Shown in pieces: positions 39,876 through 50,562 of a DNA stretch of 64,000 nucleotides; position 1 is the first letter of the stretch, and each line of letters starts with the position of its first letter. The notes under the pieces are model-generated. The model was given only the letters and a program-made list of their open reading frames with translations. It was not told the DNA's origin and made no database searches. The position numbers and the translations under genes are program-made. The stretch lies in NCBI RefSeq assembly GCF_019745455.1, contig NZ_JAIETD010000027.1, positions 27,716-91,715 on the forward strand. The letters are read 5' to 3'. The stretch comes from Methylobacterium sp. Lineage in GTDB: Bacteria > Pseudomonadota > Alphaproteobacteria > Rhizobiales > Beijerinckiaceae.

Positions 39876-41246
39876 ATGGCGGCTCGCCGCAACGCGCCAG
39901 GCTCCGGCCCGGCGCTCGATATCAGCGTGGCGGGGCTCGCCGCGCGTCAGGTAGCCCATACGGCAGTGTCCGATCTCCTGGGCAAGGACCGCGCCTTCGC
40001 CCTCGACGATGCCCTGGCGCAGGCCGACCGCGACGGCCGCCTCGACCCGGCGGATGCGGGCCTCGCCCGCGCCATCGCCACCGCGACCTTCCGGCGCCTC
40101 GGTTTTCTCCGCTGCGCCCTGCACGAACGCATGGCGCAGGGACTTCCGGAGGACCAGCCGCGGCTCGTGGCACTCCTCGCCACCGGCGCCGCCCAGATTC
40201 TCGATCTCAACGTGCCGGACCACGCCGCCGTCGACCTCGCGGTGAGGATCGCCAAAGGCGACCCTCAGCTCCAGCATCTTGCCGGCCTCGTGAACGCGGT
40301 GATGCGGCGTGTGGTGCGCGAGCGGGACGCGATCTTCGCGGCCAGCACCGATCCCCTCGGCGACAATACTCCGGACTGGATCGGCGCCCGTTGGGAGAGC
40401 CGCTACGGCGCGACGACGGCGCGCGCTATCGCCGTCGCCCATCTGCGGGGCGCTCCCCTCGATGTCACCGTGAAGGACGCACCGGAGACCTGGGCGGCGC
40501 GCCTCGGCGGCGTGCTTCTGCCGACCGGTAGTATCCGGCTTCACGACGTCCATTCCGCCGTCTCGGAACTGCCTGGCTATGACGAGGGCGCTTGGTGGGT
40601 CCAGGACGCGGCCGCGGCGCTTCCGGCGAGACTTCTTGCGGTCGAACCGGGCGAGCGCGTCGTCGATCTCTGTGCGGCGCCCGGCGGCAAGACCGCGCAG
40701 CTTGCCGCAGCAGGCGCCGTAGTGACGGCCGTCGACCGCTCGGCTCCGCGCATGGAGCGCCTGTCCGAGAACCTGGCACGCCTCAGGCTCGAGGCCGAGA
40801 TCCGCGTCGGCGACGCATTGGCGCTCGGCAACGACGAGACCTTCGACGCCGTCCTCCTCGATGCGCCGTGCTCGGCCACGGGCACGATCCGGCGTCACCC
40901 CGAGGTCGCCTGGATCAAGACGGAGGCCGATCTCGGTCGCCTCGCGGGACTTCAGTCCCGACTCATCGACCGGGCCGCCACCCTGGTGAAGCCCGGCGGC
41001 CGCCTCGTCTATTGTACCTGCTCCCTGGAACCGGAAGAAGGCGAGGTACAGATGGAGCGATTCCTCGCCCGCAATTCAGGTTTCGCACGCGTTTCGGTCC
41101 GTCCCGAGGAGATAGGGGGGCTGAGCGAGGCGATCGATCCGAACGGCGACCTGCGCACTCTGCCGTCGCAGCTCGACGGCGAGACTTCATCGACCCAAGG
41201 CGGACTCGACGGCTTCTTCGCGGCGCGGCTCAGACGGGAGCGATAA
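39876..41246 (+). CDS. rsmB: 16S rRNA (cytosine(967)-C(5))-methyltransferase
   Basis: A 456-residue protein. An N-terminal NusB-like RNA-binding domain (about 15-150) is followed by a Rossmann methyltransferase with the SAM motif DLCAAPGGKT, DAPCSATG (motif IV Cys) and YCTCSLEPEE (motif VI Cys), the two-cysteine chemistry of RNA m5C enzymes. The ATG at 39876 has AAGGTGG just upstream. It lies before a heparinase II/III-like gene and purH, a conserved alphaproteobacterial order. Confidence 0.93.
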   Translation: MAARRNAPGSGPALDISVAGLAARQVAHTAVSDLLGKDRAFALDDALAQADRDGRLDPADAGLARAIATATFRRLGFLRCALHERMAQGLPEDQPRLVALLATGAAQILDLNVPDHAAVDLAVRIAKGDPQLQHLAGLVNAVMRRVVRERDAIFAASTDPLGDNTPDWIGARWESRYGATTARAIAVAHLRGAPLDVTVKDAPETWAARLGGVLLPTGSIRLHDVHSAVSELPGYDEGAWWVQDAAAALPARLLAVEPGERVVDLCAAPGGKTAQLAAAGAVVTAVDRSAPRMERLSENLARLRLEAEIRVGDALALGNDETFDAVLLDAPCSATGTIRRHPEVAWIKTEADLGRLAGLQSRLIDRAATLVKPGGRLVYCTCSLEPEEGEVQMERFLARNSGFARVSVRPEEIGGLSEAIDPNGDLRTLPSQLDGETSSTQGGLDGFFAARLRRER

Positions 41247-41265
41247 GCCGGCGAATTTTGTATGC

Positions 41266-41280
41266 TTAACCGTTGGTTAA
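41266..41280. promoter_or_regulatory. Perfect CtrA-type box TTAA-N7-TTAA
   Basis: TTAA at 41266-41269 and TTAA at 41277-41280 are seven bases apart, the consensus for the cell-cycle regulator CtrA. With flanks it is also a perfect inverted repeat CTTAACC-GTT-GGTTAAG. It lies 75 bp before the GTG of the heparinase-like gene, a suitable promoter position. Confidence 0.6.
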
Positions 41281-41355
41281 GCCGAGGAACCCTACCCTCG
41301 GACGGGACCATGCTGCAGCGCCCATCGGCGATGCGTCGCCGGACGAGGAGACCAC

Positions 41356-43098
41356 GTGGGCTGGGGGGCTGAGCGATGGCGCCTGTATCGGCTGATCGGG
41401 AGTGAGGCCCTGCGTGCGGTGCGCGGCGGCCTCGCCCGGGTCGGCGCACGGCCGGACATCCTCGCGCGCGCCCGCGTCACCGGGCTCGTCATCGCGCCAC
41501 AGGACCTTCGCACAAGCGACGCTACCTTCGCCGACGATATCTATGCCGGGCTCTTCGTCTTCGCTGGGCGCTCGCTGTCGGTGAATGGGCGTTCGCCCTT
41601 CGATTATGCGCCGCCTTCGCCTGAATGGGCCGGCGAACTCTACGGCTTCGGATGGCTGCGGCATCTGCGTGCCGCGGATACGGCGCTGGCACGAGCAAAC
41701 GCCCGCGCGTTCGTCGCCGATTTCATCGCGGGACGCGGCGAGGATGCCTTCGCCCGTCCGACCCCTGTGGCAGCGCGACGGCTGATTTCCTTCCTCTGCC
41801 AATCGCCGTTGCTCCTGGAAGGGGCCGACCACGCTTTCTACGAGACCTTCCTCAAGTCGCTCGGTCGCGCCGCACGGGACCTCGAGCGCGACCTGCGCCG
41901 CACCGGCGTGCCGCAAACGCGGCTGATCGCGGCCATGGCACTGACCTATGCCGGCCTTTGCTGCGAGGGCATCGAGGCGATCCTCAAGCGCTCAACGCGC
42001 GTCCTCTCGCGAGAACTCGACCGCCAGATCCTGGCCGACGGCGGCCATCTCAGCCGTGACCCGCGCTTCGCCATGGAGCTTCTCCTTGACTTGCTCCCGC
42101 TGCGGCAGAGCTTCCTCAGCCGCGGCGTCGACCCTCCCGAGGCGCTCCTGCGCGCCATCGACCGGATGCTGCCTCTGCTGCGACTGCTCCGGCACGGCGA
42201 TGCCTCATTGAGCCATTTCAACGGCATGGGCGCCACCGCTGCCGATCACCTCGCGACCCTGCTCATCTACGATGGCGCGCAGGGCAAGCCGATGATGCAT
42301 GCGCCGCGTTCGGGCTATGAGCGACTGGAGGCGGGCCGGATCGTCCTGATCGCCGATGTCGGCGCACCGCCGCCGATGGTCGCCTCTGCGCAGGCCGGGG
42401 CCGGCTGCCTGTCCTTCGAGATGTCGAGCGGACCTCAGCGGATCGTCGTCAATTGCGGGCTTCCGGCGAGCGGACCGGAGCTGCGCCGGGTCGCACGGAG
42501 CACGGCGGCGCATTCGACCGCGGGCGTCGCCGACACATCGTCGTGCCATTTCCTCGCGGGCGGGGCCTGGTGGGGCGAAGCGCGCGCCATCGACTGGCTC
42601 GCGCAGCGCATCGGCCCGGTCATTCTGTCGGGACCGCGCAACGTCCGCTCGGAGCGCACCCGCGGCGCCGACGCAGAGGTGCTCGCCGCACGGCATGACG
42701 GCTACGTGAGCGGCTTCGGGCTCGTCCACGAGCGGCGCTGGCGGCTCCTCACCGACGGGCAAACCCTCCAAGGCGAGGATGCGTTCGTTCGCGAGGGACG
42801 CAAGGAGAAAGGGCGCCAGCGTGAGCATGAGGTCGCGGTCAGGTTCCACCTCCACCCAGGCATCGCCGTACGGGGGCGTTCCGGCGATGGGCTCGAACTC
42901 GCGACGCCGCAGGGCGAAGTCTGGCAGTTCGGCGTCGAATCCGACGACAATGCCGTCGACGTCGCGATCGAGGAGAGCGTTTATTTCGCCGGGCTGACGG
43001 GAGCGCGGCGTACCGACCAGATCGTGGTCTATCTTACGGTCGGAAGCGGGGCCCGGCTGCGCTGGCGCTTCGAACGGGTCGAAGCCACGCCTCACTGA
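41356..43098 (+). CDS. Heparinase II/III family protein
   Basis: A 580-residue protein. The N-terminal half is helical (toroid type) and the C-terminal half is rich in beta strands with HSTAGVADTSSCHFL, the His-containing signature of heparinase II/III-like proteins. There is no signal peptide. The GTG start has GAGGAG five bases upstream. In alphaproteobacteria this gene is usually found between rsmB and purH, with unknown biochemical role; a polysaccharide-lyase activity is inferred from fold only. A CtrA-type box lies upstream. Confidence 0.87.
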   Translation: MGWGAERWRLYRLIGSEALRAVRGGLARVGARPDILARARVTGLVIAPQDLRTSDATFADDIYAGLFVFAGRSLSVNGRSPFDYAPPSPEWAGELYGFGWLRHLRAADTALARANARAFVADFIAGRGEDAFARPTPVAARRLISFLCQSPLLLEGADHAFYETFLKSLGRAARDLERDLRRTGVPQTRLIAAMALTYAGLCCEGIEAILKRSTRVLSRELDRQILADGGHLSRDPRFAMELLLDLLPLRQSFLSRGVDPPEALLRAIDRMLPLLRLLRHGDASLSHFNGMGATAADHLATLLIYDGAQGKPMMHAPRSGYERLEAGRIVLIADVGAPPPMVASAQAGAGCLSFEMSSGPQRIVVNCGLPASGPELRRVARSTAAHSTAGVADTSSCHFLAGGAWWGEARAIDWLAQRIGPVILSGPRNVRSERTRGADAEVLAARHDGYVSGFGLVHERRWRLLTDGQTLQGEDAFVREGRKEKGRQREHEVAVRFHLHPGIAVRGRSGDGLELATPQGEVWQFGVESDDNAVDVAIEESVYFAGLTGARRTDQIVVYLTVGSGARLRWRFERVEATPH

Positions 43099-43176
43099 TC
43101 GCGCTGCCGGCTGGTCCGGTGGGCAGGATTCATGCTACCGGCCCGCTACTTAATTCCTGGCGAGAACGGGTTTTCG

Positions 43177-44775
43177 ATGCCGTCCGATCCTGTGCGGGTG
43201 ACCCGCGCACTCCTTTCCGTATCCGATAAGACCGGCCTTGTGGATTTCGCACGCGCACTCGTCACGCACGGCGTCGAACTCGTCTCGACCGGCGGTACCC
43301 ATCGGGCCCTGAGAGAGGCGGGCCTTCCGGTGATGGAGGTCGCCGACGTCACCGGATCGCCCGAAATGATGGATGGACGGGTCAAGACCCTGCACCCGGC
43401 GATCCATGGCGGGTTGCTGGCGATCCGCTGCAACCCCGAGCATCAGGCAGCCCTCGCTGCTCATGGAATCCGCCCAATCGACCTCCTCGTGGTCAACCTC
43501 TATCCGTTCGAGGCCGCTATCGCGAAGAATTGCCCGGACGACGACGCCATCGAGAACATCGATGTCGGCGGCCCGGCGATGATTCGCGCAGCTGCCAAGA
43601 ATCACACGGACGTCGCTGTGGTGACGGATGTGGGGGATTACGCTGCGCTCGTCGAGGAGCTGAACGCGCGTTCCGGCGTCTTGAGCCTGGCCACGAGGCG
43701 GCGCCTCGCTGCCCGCGCCTTCGCCCGTACCGCTGCCTACGATGCAGCCATCGCAAACTGGCTGGCCGAGCGGGCCGAAGGCTCGGGTCCGTCGCCCTTC
43801 CGCGCCTTCGGCGGCAGCCTCGCCCAGGCCCTGCGCTACGGCGAGAACCCGCATCAGGCGGCCTCCTTCTACCGTGGCCCGGGCAAGGTGCGGGCGGGTG
43901 TCGCGACGGCACGGCAGCTCCAGGGCAAGGAGCTCTCCTACAACAATTTCAACGACACCGACGCGGCCTATGAATGCGTCGCCGAATTCGATCCGCCCAC
44001 GGCGGCTGCGGTGGCCATCATCAAGCACGCCAACCCGTGCGGCGTCGCAACGGGCGTGAGCCTCGCGGAGGCCTACGAGCGGGCGTTAGCCTGCGACCCG
44101 ACCTCGGCTTTTGGCGGCATCGTCGCGCTCAATCGCTCCCTCGATGCCGAGGCGGCGCGTCGGATCGTCGATATCTTCACGGAGGTCATCATCGCTCCGG
44201 ACGCTTCCGAGGAGGCGATCGCCATCGTGGCCGCCAAGAAGAACCTGCGCCTGCTTCTCGCCGGCACCGTACCGGACCCGAGGGCGCCGGGAGAGACCGT
44301 GAAGACGCTCTCGGGCGGTCTCCTGGTGCAGGGCCGAGACAACGCCGTCGTCGACGACATGGCGCTGCGGGTCGTCACCAAGCGGGCTCCGAGCGAGCGC
44401 GAACTCGCCGACATGATCTTCGCGTTCCGCGTGGCGAAGCACGTGAAATCGAATGCCATCGTCTATGCCAGGGATGGTGCCACGGTCGGAATCGGCGCCG
44501 GGCAGATGTCCCGGGTTGATTCCTCGCGAATCGCCGCCTGGAAGGCTGCCGAGGCCGCCGCACGGACCGGCGCCGCCGATAGCCTCGCCAAGGGCGCAGT
44601 CGTCGCCTCGGACGCCTTCTTCCCCTTCGCCGACGGATTGATGGCCGCAGCCGAGGCGGGCGCTACGGCAGTGATCCAGCCCGGCGGCTCCATGCGCGAT
44701 GCCGAGATCATCGAGGCTGCCAATGCGGCCGGCCTCGCCATGGTCTTCACCGGGCACCGACACTTCCGGCACTGA
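43177..44775 (+). CDS. purH: Bifunctional AICAR transformylase / IMP cyclohydrolase
   Basis: A 532-residue protein. The N-terminal MGS-like IMP cyclohydrolase domain opens with [16 protein letters not shown] and has DGRVKTLHP; the transformylase domain has [18 protein letters not shown] and the C-terminal [12 protein letters not shown]. It carries out the last two steps of IMP synthesis. The start is the ATG giving [11 protein letters not shown]; the open frame of 15 codons upstream lacks homology. A 145-bp gap follows with nothing recognised. Confidence 0.97.
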   Translation: MPSDPVRVTRALLSVSDKTGLVDFARALVTHGVELVSTGGTHRALREAGLPVMEVADVTGSPEMMDGRVKTLHPAIHGGLLAIRCNPEHQAALAAHGIRPIDLLVVNLYPFEAAIAKNCPDDDAIENIDVGGPAMIRAAAKNHTDVAVVTDVGDYAALVEELNARSGVLSLATRRRLAARAFARTAAYDAAIANWLAERAEGSGPSPFRAFGGSLAQALRYGENPHQAASFYRGPGKVRAGVATARQLQGKELSYNNFNDTDAAYECVAEFDPPTAAAVAIIKHANPCGVATGVSLAEAYERALACDPTSAFGGIVALNRSLDAEAARRIVDIFTEVIIAPDASEEAIAIVAAKKNLRLLLAGTVPDPRAPGETVKTLSGGLLVQGRDNAVVDDMALRVVTKRAPSERELADMIFAFRVAKHVKSNAIVYARDGATVGIGAGQMSRVDSSRIAAWKAAEAAARTGAADSLAKGAVVASDAFFPFADGLMAAAEAGATAVIQPGGSMRDAEIIEAANAAGLAMVFTGHRHFRH

Positions 44776-44920
44776 TGCGCAACCCGAAACACCTTCGCGG
44801 ATTTCCTGGGCTCGGCTGCTTGGCGGTTCGGCCAACGACTTCCATCATCCGATTGCCGAAGCGGGCGTTCCCCTTCGCCAGTCTCTAGATCGATCCGGTA
44901 CTCCGGCGGAGGTCCATTCC

Positions 44921-46285
44921 ATGAGCGATGCGTCGGCTCACCGGAAGCGCGCAATACGCGAATCCGAAGGCGAAGCTCTCCGCAAGGTGATCTCGCGCCA
45001 AGACCATGCCGACTGGCAACCGGCGCCGGGACGGGATCCCCTTGCGATCCTGGCCGAGAGCGACGCCGGCCGTTTGCCCGACCTGGTGCCGAGGCGCTAT
45101 AAGAAGATGCGCAAGAACTCCTTCACCTTCCTGCGCGGCGCGGCTGCCGTGATGGCCGCCGATCTGATCGGACGGCCTATGGCCGGCATTCCGGTCCAAG
45201 CCTGCGGCGATTGTCACATCGGCAATTTCGGCGTCTTTCCGAGCCCGGAAGGCCGGGCGGTATTCGACATCAACGACTTCGACGAGACGATGCCGGATGT
45301 CGATTTCACCGTGGACATCAAGCGCCTGGCTGCCAGCGTCGCCGTGGAAGCCCTTGCCGAAGCCGAGTTCGATGCCGAGACCGCCCGGGAGGCGGCCCGC
45401 GCGAGCGTCCGCGCCTATCGCGAGCACATGCATCGGCTCGCACAGATGGAGCCACTGGCCTGTTGGCGCTCCAGCATCGACCTCGACCACGAGATCTCCC
45501 ATATCGACGACGACCCCTCTCGCCACGAGGTCAGGGCCGGGCTCGAGGCGGGTTTGAGCGACGCGCTTCAGAGTGCCGACGTGCCGGGTCTCGCCCCCGA
45601 GACGAAGGACGGCCCGCCCGCGACGTGGCGGATCGCCGACGACGGCAAGAAGGTCTTCCATGCCTTGGCTGATGGAGACGACACGCCGGTTCGCGACGCT
45701 CGGATTGGCCTTCTGGCTTATCCGAATAGCCTGTCGCCTGAGCGGCGAGCGCTCGTCGCGCGCTACGGCTTGCGGGACGTCGCCTTCAAGGTCGTGGGTA
45801 TCGGCTCCGTCGGCCGGGTCTGCGCCGTCGGCCTCTACACTGATGCGGACGGAGCGCCGCTCTTCCTCCAGATCAAGGAGGCGCGGCCATCGGTGCTCGC
45901 ACCCCTGGTGCTCGGTCAGCTGCCGTCCTCGATCGACGACGGCCAGCGGATCGTCCAGGGACAACGAATCATGCAGGCCGCCAGCGACCTCTTCCTGGGC
46001 ACCGCACGGTCCCCTACGAGCGGCCGTTCCTACTACGTACGGCAATTGAAGAACCACAAGCTGTCCGACGTGGCCGGCCTGATGTCGAAGGACGAGCCGA
46101 GGCGCTACGCCCGCCTGTGCGGACGCACCCTTGCCCGGGCCCATGCCCGCTCCGGCGACGCGGCCACGATCGCCGGTTACCTGGGAGAAGACGACGTCTT
46201 CGACGAGGCGATCGCCTGCTTCGCCTGGAGATATGCGACGCAAACCCAGGACGACCACGCTGCCCTCGTGGCGCGCGACGACTGA
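44921..46285 (+). CDS. DUF2252 family protein (kinase-like fold)
   Basis: A 454-residue cytoplasmic protein. The GDCHIGNFG motif near residue 95 and DINDFDET resemble the catalytic and metal loops of aminoglycoside-phosphotransferase-like kinases, as noted for DUF2252. [16 protein letters not shown] is the family N-terminal signature. Substrate unknown. GGAGG lies eight bases before the ATG. It converges on the MHS transporter over a bidirectional terminator. Confidence 0.87.
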   Translation: MSDASAHRKRAIRESEGEALRKVISRQDHADWQPAPGRDPLAILAESDAGRLPDLVPRRYKKMRKNSFTFLRGAAAVMAADLIGRPMAGIPVQACGDCHIGNFGVFPSPEGRAVFDINDFDETMPDVDFTVDIKRLAASVAVEALAEAEFDAETAREAARASVRAYREHMHRLAQMEPLACWRSSIDLDHEISHIDDDPSRHEVRAGLEAGLSDALQSADVPGLAPETKDGPPATWRIADDGKKVFHALADGDDTPVRDARIGLLAYPNSLSPERRALVARYGLRDVAFKVVGIGSVGRVCAVGLYTDADGAPLFLQIKEARPSVLAPLVLGQLPSSIDDGQRIVQGQRIMQAASDLFLGTARSPTSGRSYYVRQLKNHKLSDVAGLMSKDEPRRYARLCGRTLARAHARSGDAATIAGYLGEDDVFDEAIACFAWRYATQTQDDHAALVARDD

Positions 46286-46334
46286 CCGAAGGGTCCTCAG
46301 CGAACTTCCTCGCAAAGGTCAGAGCTCAAACAAA

Positions 46335-46362
46335 AAAGGCCCCGTCTCAAGACGGGGCCTTT
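46335..46362. terminator. Bidirectional intrinsic terminator
   Basis: A perfect 12-bp stem (46335-46346 with 46351-46362) with a TCAA loop lies between the convergent DUF2252 and MHS genes. An A-run before the stem serves the minus strand; the plus side has a short T-run. Confidence 0.88.
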
Positions 46363-46385
46363 CTCACTTTAACTGGCCGTTCCGC

Positions 46386-48173
46386 TTAGCGGGTGGGCGC
46401 CTCGTCGTAGGTGAAGATGTCGCGATCCTTGGTCTCCGGGATGAACAGAGCACCGATGATCGCGGTCGCGACGGCGATGACGATCGGGTACCAGAGCCCG
46501 TAGTAGATGTCGCCGGTCTGAGCCACCATCGCGAAGGCGGTGGCGGGCAGCAGTCCGCCGAACCAGCCGTTGCCGATATGGTATGGCAGCGACATCGAGG
46601 TGTAGCGGATGCGGGTCGGGAAGAGCTCTACCAGCGCCGCCGCGATCGGCCCGTACACCATCGTCACGTAGAGGACGAGGATCGTCAGGATGCCGATGAT
46701 GGTCAGCTTCTGTGCCGAGAAGATGTCGATCACCTTGGCGAAGTTGGAGAGGCCGTCCTTCGGGTCGATGGCGATCTTGACGATGCCCGGGTTGTTCGCA
46801 GCGGGATAGCCGGCAGCAGTGAGCGCCGCACCGACGTCCTTGGCGAAGGCTGGATCGGAAGCGGCGAACTCCTTGCCGGCGATCGTCACGGTGGCCTTGG
46901 TGCCCGGAGCGACCGACTCGGTGCTGTAGTTCACCGCGGAGCGGGCGAGCAGCGCCTTGGCGATGTCGCACGAGTTGGTGAACTTGGCAGTTCCCACCGG
47001 ATTGAACTGGAAGGAGCAATCCGCCGGGTCGGCCTTGACCACAACCTGCGTGTTCTGCTGGGCCGCGTGCAGTGCCGGATTGGCAGCCGCGGTCAGTGCC
47101 TTGAACAGCGGGAAGAATGTCAGCGCCGCAATGACGCATCCGCCGAGGATGATCGGCTTGCGGCCGATCTTGTCGGACAGCGAGCCGAAGAACAGGAACC
47201 CGCCGGTGCCGAGGATGAGCGACCAGGCGATGAGGACGTTCGCCGTGAACTGGTCGACCTTCAGGATCGTCTGGAGGAAGAACAGCGCGTAGAACTGACC
47301 AGTGTACCACACGACGGCCTGGCCGGCGGTGAGGCCGAGCAGGGCGAGGAGCGCCCACTTGGCATTGCGCCACTGGCCGAACGCCTCAGAGAGAGGGGCT
47401 TTCGAGCCGGTGCCCTCTTCCTTCATCTTCTTGAAGGCCGGGCTTTCCTGCATCTGCAGCCGGATCCAGACCGAGATGCCGAGCAGCACGATCGAGACCA
47501 GGAACGGAATGCGCCAGCCCCAAGCGGCGAAGGGCGTGATCGTGCCGGCGGAGCCGTCGGCAAGCGTCGTCGGTACCGGAGCATAGTTCGCGTTCACGTA
47601 GATCTGCGTGAACAGGATCACCATGAGCGAGAGCAGCAAGCCGAGGGTTGCCGTCGTCTGGATGAAGGCGGTGTAGAAGCCGCGACGGCCACGGGGAGCG
47701 TGCTCGGCCACGTAGACCGCCGCGCCGCCGTACTCGCCGCCGAGGGCCAGACCCTGGAGCATGCGGAGGGCGAGGAGCGCCACCGGTGCGACCCAGCCGA
47801 CGCCGTACTCATTCATCGTCGCGTAGGAGGGGAGCAAGCCGACCACGAAGGTCGAGATACCCATGATCAGGATGGTGATGAGGAAGGTGTACTTGCGACC
47901 GACCAGATCGCCGAGGCGGCCGAACACCAGCGCGCCGAAGGGTCGGACGAGGAAGCCGGCGGCGAAGGCGAGAAGGGCGAAGACGTTGCGGGTGGCTTCA
48001 GGGTAGGCGGAGAAGAACTGAGCGCCGATGATCGCAGCGAGCGATCCGTAAAGATAAAAATCGTACCATTCGAAGACGGTCCCCAGCGACGAGGCCAGGA
48101 TAACCTTCTTTTCCCCGGCGCTCATCGGTCGCGCCGCCTCCTCCGCAACAGGTACAGCAGTTGCCCCAGCCAT
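46386..48173 (-). CDS. MHS-type major facilitator transporter with a large inserted loop
   Basis: A 595-residue MFS protein of the metabolite:H+ symporter family. It opens with SSLGTVFEWYDFYLYG and has the loop motifs GRLGDLVGRK and DKIGRKP, RMLQGLALGGEYGGA and PTRIRYTSMSLPYH. Twelve helices are present. An insert of about 120 residues between helices 9 and 10 carries two Cys and should face the periplasm, making it longer than typical MHS members. Lying next to acetyl-CoA synthetase it may import acetate or a related acid, but this is inference. Confidence 0.9.
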   Translation of the reverse strand: MAGATAVPVAEEAARPMSAGEKKVILASSLGTVFEWYDFYLYGSLAAIIGAQFFSAYPEATRNVFALLAFAAGFLVRPFGALVFGRLGDLVGRKYTFLITILIMGISTFVVGLLPSYATMNEYGVGWVAPVALLALRMLQGLALGGEYGGAAVYVAEHAPRGRRGFYTAFIQTTATLGLLLSLMVILFTQIYVNANYAPVPTTLADGSAGTITPFAAWGWRIPFLVSIVLLGISVWIRLQMQESPAFKKMKEEGTGSKAPLSEAFGQWRNAKWALLALLGLTAGQAVVWYTGQFYALFFLQTILKVDQFTANVLIAWSLILGTGGFLFFGSLSDKIGRKPIILGGCVIAALTFFPLFKALTAAANPALHAAQQNTQVVVKADPADCSFQFNPVGTAKFTNSCDIAKALLARSAVNYSTESVAPGTKATVTIAGKEFAASDPAFAKDVGAALTAAGYPAANNPGIVKIAIDPKDGLSNFAKVIDIFSAQKLTIIGILTILVLYVTMVYGPIAAALVELFPTRIRYTSMSLPYHIGNGWFGGLLPATAFAMVAQTGDIYYGLWYPIVIAVATAIIGALFIPETKDRDIFTYDEAPTR

Positions 48174-48402
48174 CGTCCCATTCCTCCAATGATCTTTTGT
48201 TGTCTTTAGTTATGCCGCGCCTTGACCGGCGTGGTTTGTCAACCGCGAAACCTGCGAGCCTCGAAGACCCGAGCCAGCTGGACCCATAGCCGGTTCATCA
48301 ACACGAACTCGCGAGCGACACGATACTGCAGGCCATGAATTGGCCCAACAGGTAAAGAGAAATTTGTAGGCGACACAAAACAATTTGTAACAGTTTTGCA
48401 CC
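48174..48402. other. Promoter region of the MHS transporter
   Basis: It holds AT-rich blocks at 48356-48400 including CAAAAC (48376-48381) and GTTTTG (48393-48398) as an inverted repeat, and TTTGTAACAGTTT (48384-48396), a near copy of a motif before the molybdopterin oxidoreductase. No ORF with support. Confidence 0.4.
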
Positions 48403-48440
48403 GCGGAGACGGGCCGGCAGCGTATCCGAGCCGTCTCCGC
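48403..48440 (-). terminator. Terminator-like hairpin after acs
   Basis: A perfect 10-bp stem, GCGGAGACGG (48403-48412) with CCGTCTCCGC (48431-48440), lies 12 bases after the acs stop. The loop is 18 bases and no T-run follows on the minus strand, so it may act as an mRNA-stabilising or Rho-assisted end. Confidence 0.45.
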
Positions 48441-48452
48441 ACGCCGTCGGGT

Positions 48453-50402
48453 CTATCGGGACCGGTTCTGTCGGTTTTCGATTAAGTCGTCGACCACCGC
48501 CGGTTCGGCAAGCGTCGAGGTGTCGCCAAGCGATGAGAACTCATCCTCGGCGATCTTGCGCAGGATACGACGCATGATCTTGCCCGAGCGGGTCTTCGGC
48601 AGCCCGGGCGCGAACTGGATCAGATCGGGCGAGGCGATCGGGCCGATATCCTTGCGCACCCAGGTCGCGAGCTCCTTGCGCAGTTCGTCCGAGCCCTCTT
48701 CGCCCTCCATCAAGGTGACGTAGGCGTAGATGCCCTGGCCCTTGAGGTTGTGCGGATAGCCGACAACCGCTGCTTCCGAGACCTTGGGGTGGGCCACGAG
48801 AGAGGACTCGACTTCCGCCGTACCCATGCGGTGGCCCGACACGTTGATGACGTCGTCGACGCGCCCGGTGATCCAGTAATAGCCGTCGGCGTCGCGCCGG
48901 CAGCCGTCGCCGGTGAAGTAGAGGTTCGAGTAGGTCGAGAAGTAGGTCTGCTCGAAGCGCTCGTGGTCGCCGTAGACCGTGCGCATCTGGCCCGGCCAGC
49001 TGTCCTTGATGCAGAGGTTCCCCTCGCAGGGCCCCTCCAGCGTCTTGCCCTCGGCATCGACGATCAGGGGCTGGACGCCGAAGAACGGTCGCGTCGCCGA
49101 GCCGGGCTTGAGCTTCGTCGCGCCCGGCAGCGGTGTGATCAGGATGCCGCCGGTCTCGGTCTGCCACCATGTGTCGACGATCGGGCAGCGGCTGTCTCCG
49201 ACCACGCGATAGTACCAGTCCCAGGCTTCAGGGTTGATCGGCTCGCCGACCGAGCCGAGCACGCGCAGGCTGGCGCGGGATGTCTTCTTCACCGGGCCCT
49301 CGCCGCCGCCCATCAGCGAGCGGATCGCGGTCGGCGCGGTGTAGAAGATGTTGACCTTGTGCTTGTCGACGACATCCCAGAACCGGGAATTCGACGGGTA
49401 GGTCGGGATGCCCTCGAACATCAGCGTCGTGGCGCCGTTCGCGAGCGGCCCGTAGACGATGTAGCTGTGACCCGTGACCCAGCCGACATCGGCCGTGCAC
49501 CAATAGACCTCGCCCTCGCGGTAATCGAAGACGTATTGGTGCGTCATCGCGGCGTAGACGAGGTAGCCACCGGTGGTGTGGACCACGCCCTTAGGCTGGC
49601 CGGTCGAGCCGGACGTATAGAGAATGAAGAGCGGGTGCTCGGCCTCGACGGGCTCGGCCGGGCATTCGTCCGTGACCAGCGCAGCGGCCTCGTCGTAATA
49701 GACGTCGCGGCCGGCCTCCATCGGCACGCTCGTGCCGGTGCGGCGTACGACGACAACGTGGTCGACGGCGTCCGGCCCGAGTCGGGCGAGCGCTGCGTCG
49801 ACATTGGTCTTGAGCGGCACCTTGCGGCCACCGCGCAATCCTTCGTCGGCGGTGATGACGAGCCTGGAGGCGCAGCCCTCGATGCGGCCAGCGAGGGAAT
49901 CGGGAGAGAACCCGCCGAAGACGATCGAATGGATCGCGCCGAGACGTGCGCAAGCGAGCATCGCGTAGGCGGCTTCCGGGATCATCGGAAGGTAGAGGGT
50001 GACGCGATCACCCTTGCCGACGCCGCGGTTGCGCAGGACGTTCGCCATCCGGCAGACTTCCGCATGAAGCTGCCGATAGGTGATGTGCTTGGATTCGTTC
50101 GGGTCGTCGCCTTCCCAGATGATCGCGACCTGATCGCCACGAGTCGCGAGATGGCGGTCGATGCAGTTCAGGGCGACATTGGTGCGCCCATCCTCGAACC
50201 ACTTGATCGAGACATTTCCGGGAGCGAAACTGGTGTTCTTGACGGTCGAATACGGTGTCGACCAGTCGATGCGCTTGCCCTGCTCGCCCCAGAACGCCTC
50301 GGGGTCCTTCACCGAGGCCTCGTACATCGCCAGATACTTGGCGTTGTCGACATGCGCGCCATCGCTCCATGCCGAGCTGACGTCCACGACCTTCTCGTCC
50401 AT
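48453..50402 (-). CDS. acs: Acetate-CoA ligase (acetyl-CoA synthetase)
   Basis: A 649-residue protein of exact family length. The AMP-binding P-loop [19 protein letters not shown], the [20 protein letters not shown] hinge region and the C-terminal [10 protein letters not shown] with the acetylation-controlled lysine are all present. It activates acetate to acetyl-CoA in the cytoplasm. It lies downstream of a sensor kinase and upstream of an MHS transporter on the same strand, with 160 and 279 bp gaps. Confidence 0.97.
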   Translation of the reverse strand: MDEKVVDVSSAWSDGAHVDNAKYLAMYEASVKDPEAFWGEQGKRIDWSTPYSTVKNTSFAPGNVSIKWFEDGRTNVALNCIDRHLATRGDQVAIIWEGDDPNESKHITYRQLHAEVCRMANVLRNRGVGKGDRVTLYLPMIPEAAYAMLACARLGAIHSIVFGGFSPDSLAGRIEGCASRLVITADEGLRGGRKVPLKTNVDAALARLGPDAVDHVVVVRRTGTSVPMEAGRDVYYDEAAALVTDECPAEPVEAEHPLFILYTSGSTGQPKGVVHTTGGYLVYAAMTHQYVFDYREGEVYWCTADVGWVTGHSYIVYGPLANGATTLMFEGIPTYPSNSRFWDVVDKHKVNIFYTAPTAIRSLMGGGEGPVKKTSRASLRVLGSVGEPINPEAWDWYYRVVGDSRCPIVDTWWQTETGGILITPLPGATKLKPGSATRPFFGVQPLIVDAEGKTLEGPCEGNLCIKDSWPGQMRTVYGDHERFEQTYFSTYSNLYFTGDGCRRDADGYYWITGRVDDVINVSGHRMGTAEVESSLVAHPKVSEAAVVGYPHNLKGQGIYAYVTLMEGEEGSDELRKELATWVRKDIGPIASPDLIQFAPGLPKTRSGKIMRRILRKIAEDEFSSLGDTSTLAEPAVVDDLIENRQNRSR

Positions 50403-50562
50403 TGGCGTCGTTTCCTATCCTTGGTGCCCGATCGTATCGCGATCCCGCGCAGCCGGGCTTCATCGGTCGTTCTAGGCGTGGTCGCCGCGTGCCGGCAAGC
50501 GGGAATGATCAATGAATGCAGGCATAAGCCTGACTCCCTAGGCCTACCTATTTTCGCACCGA

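Noticed and set aside
46131..48209. Plus-strand ORF of 692 codons opposite the MHS transporter
   Set aside because: It crosses a terminator and the end of the DUF2252 gene and mirrors a certain gene.
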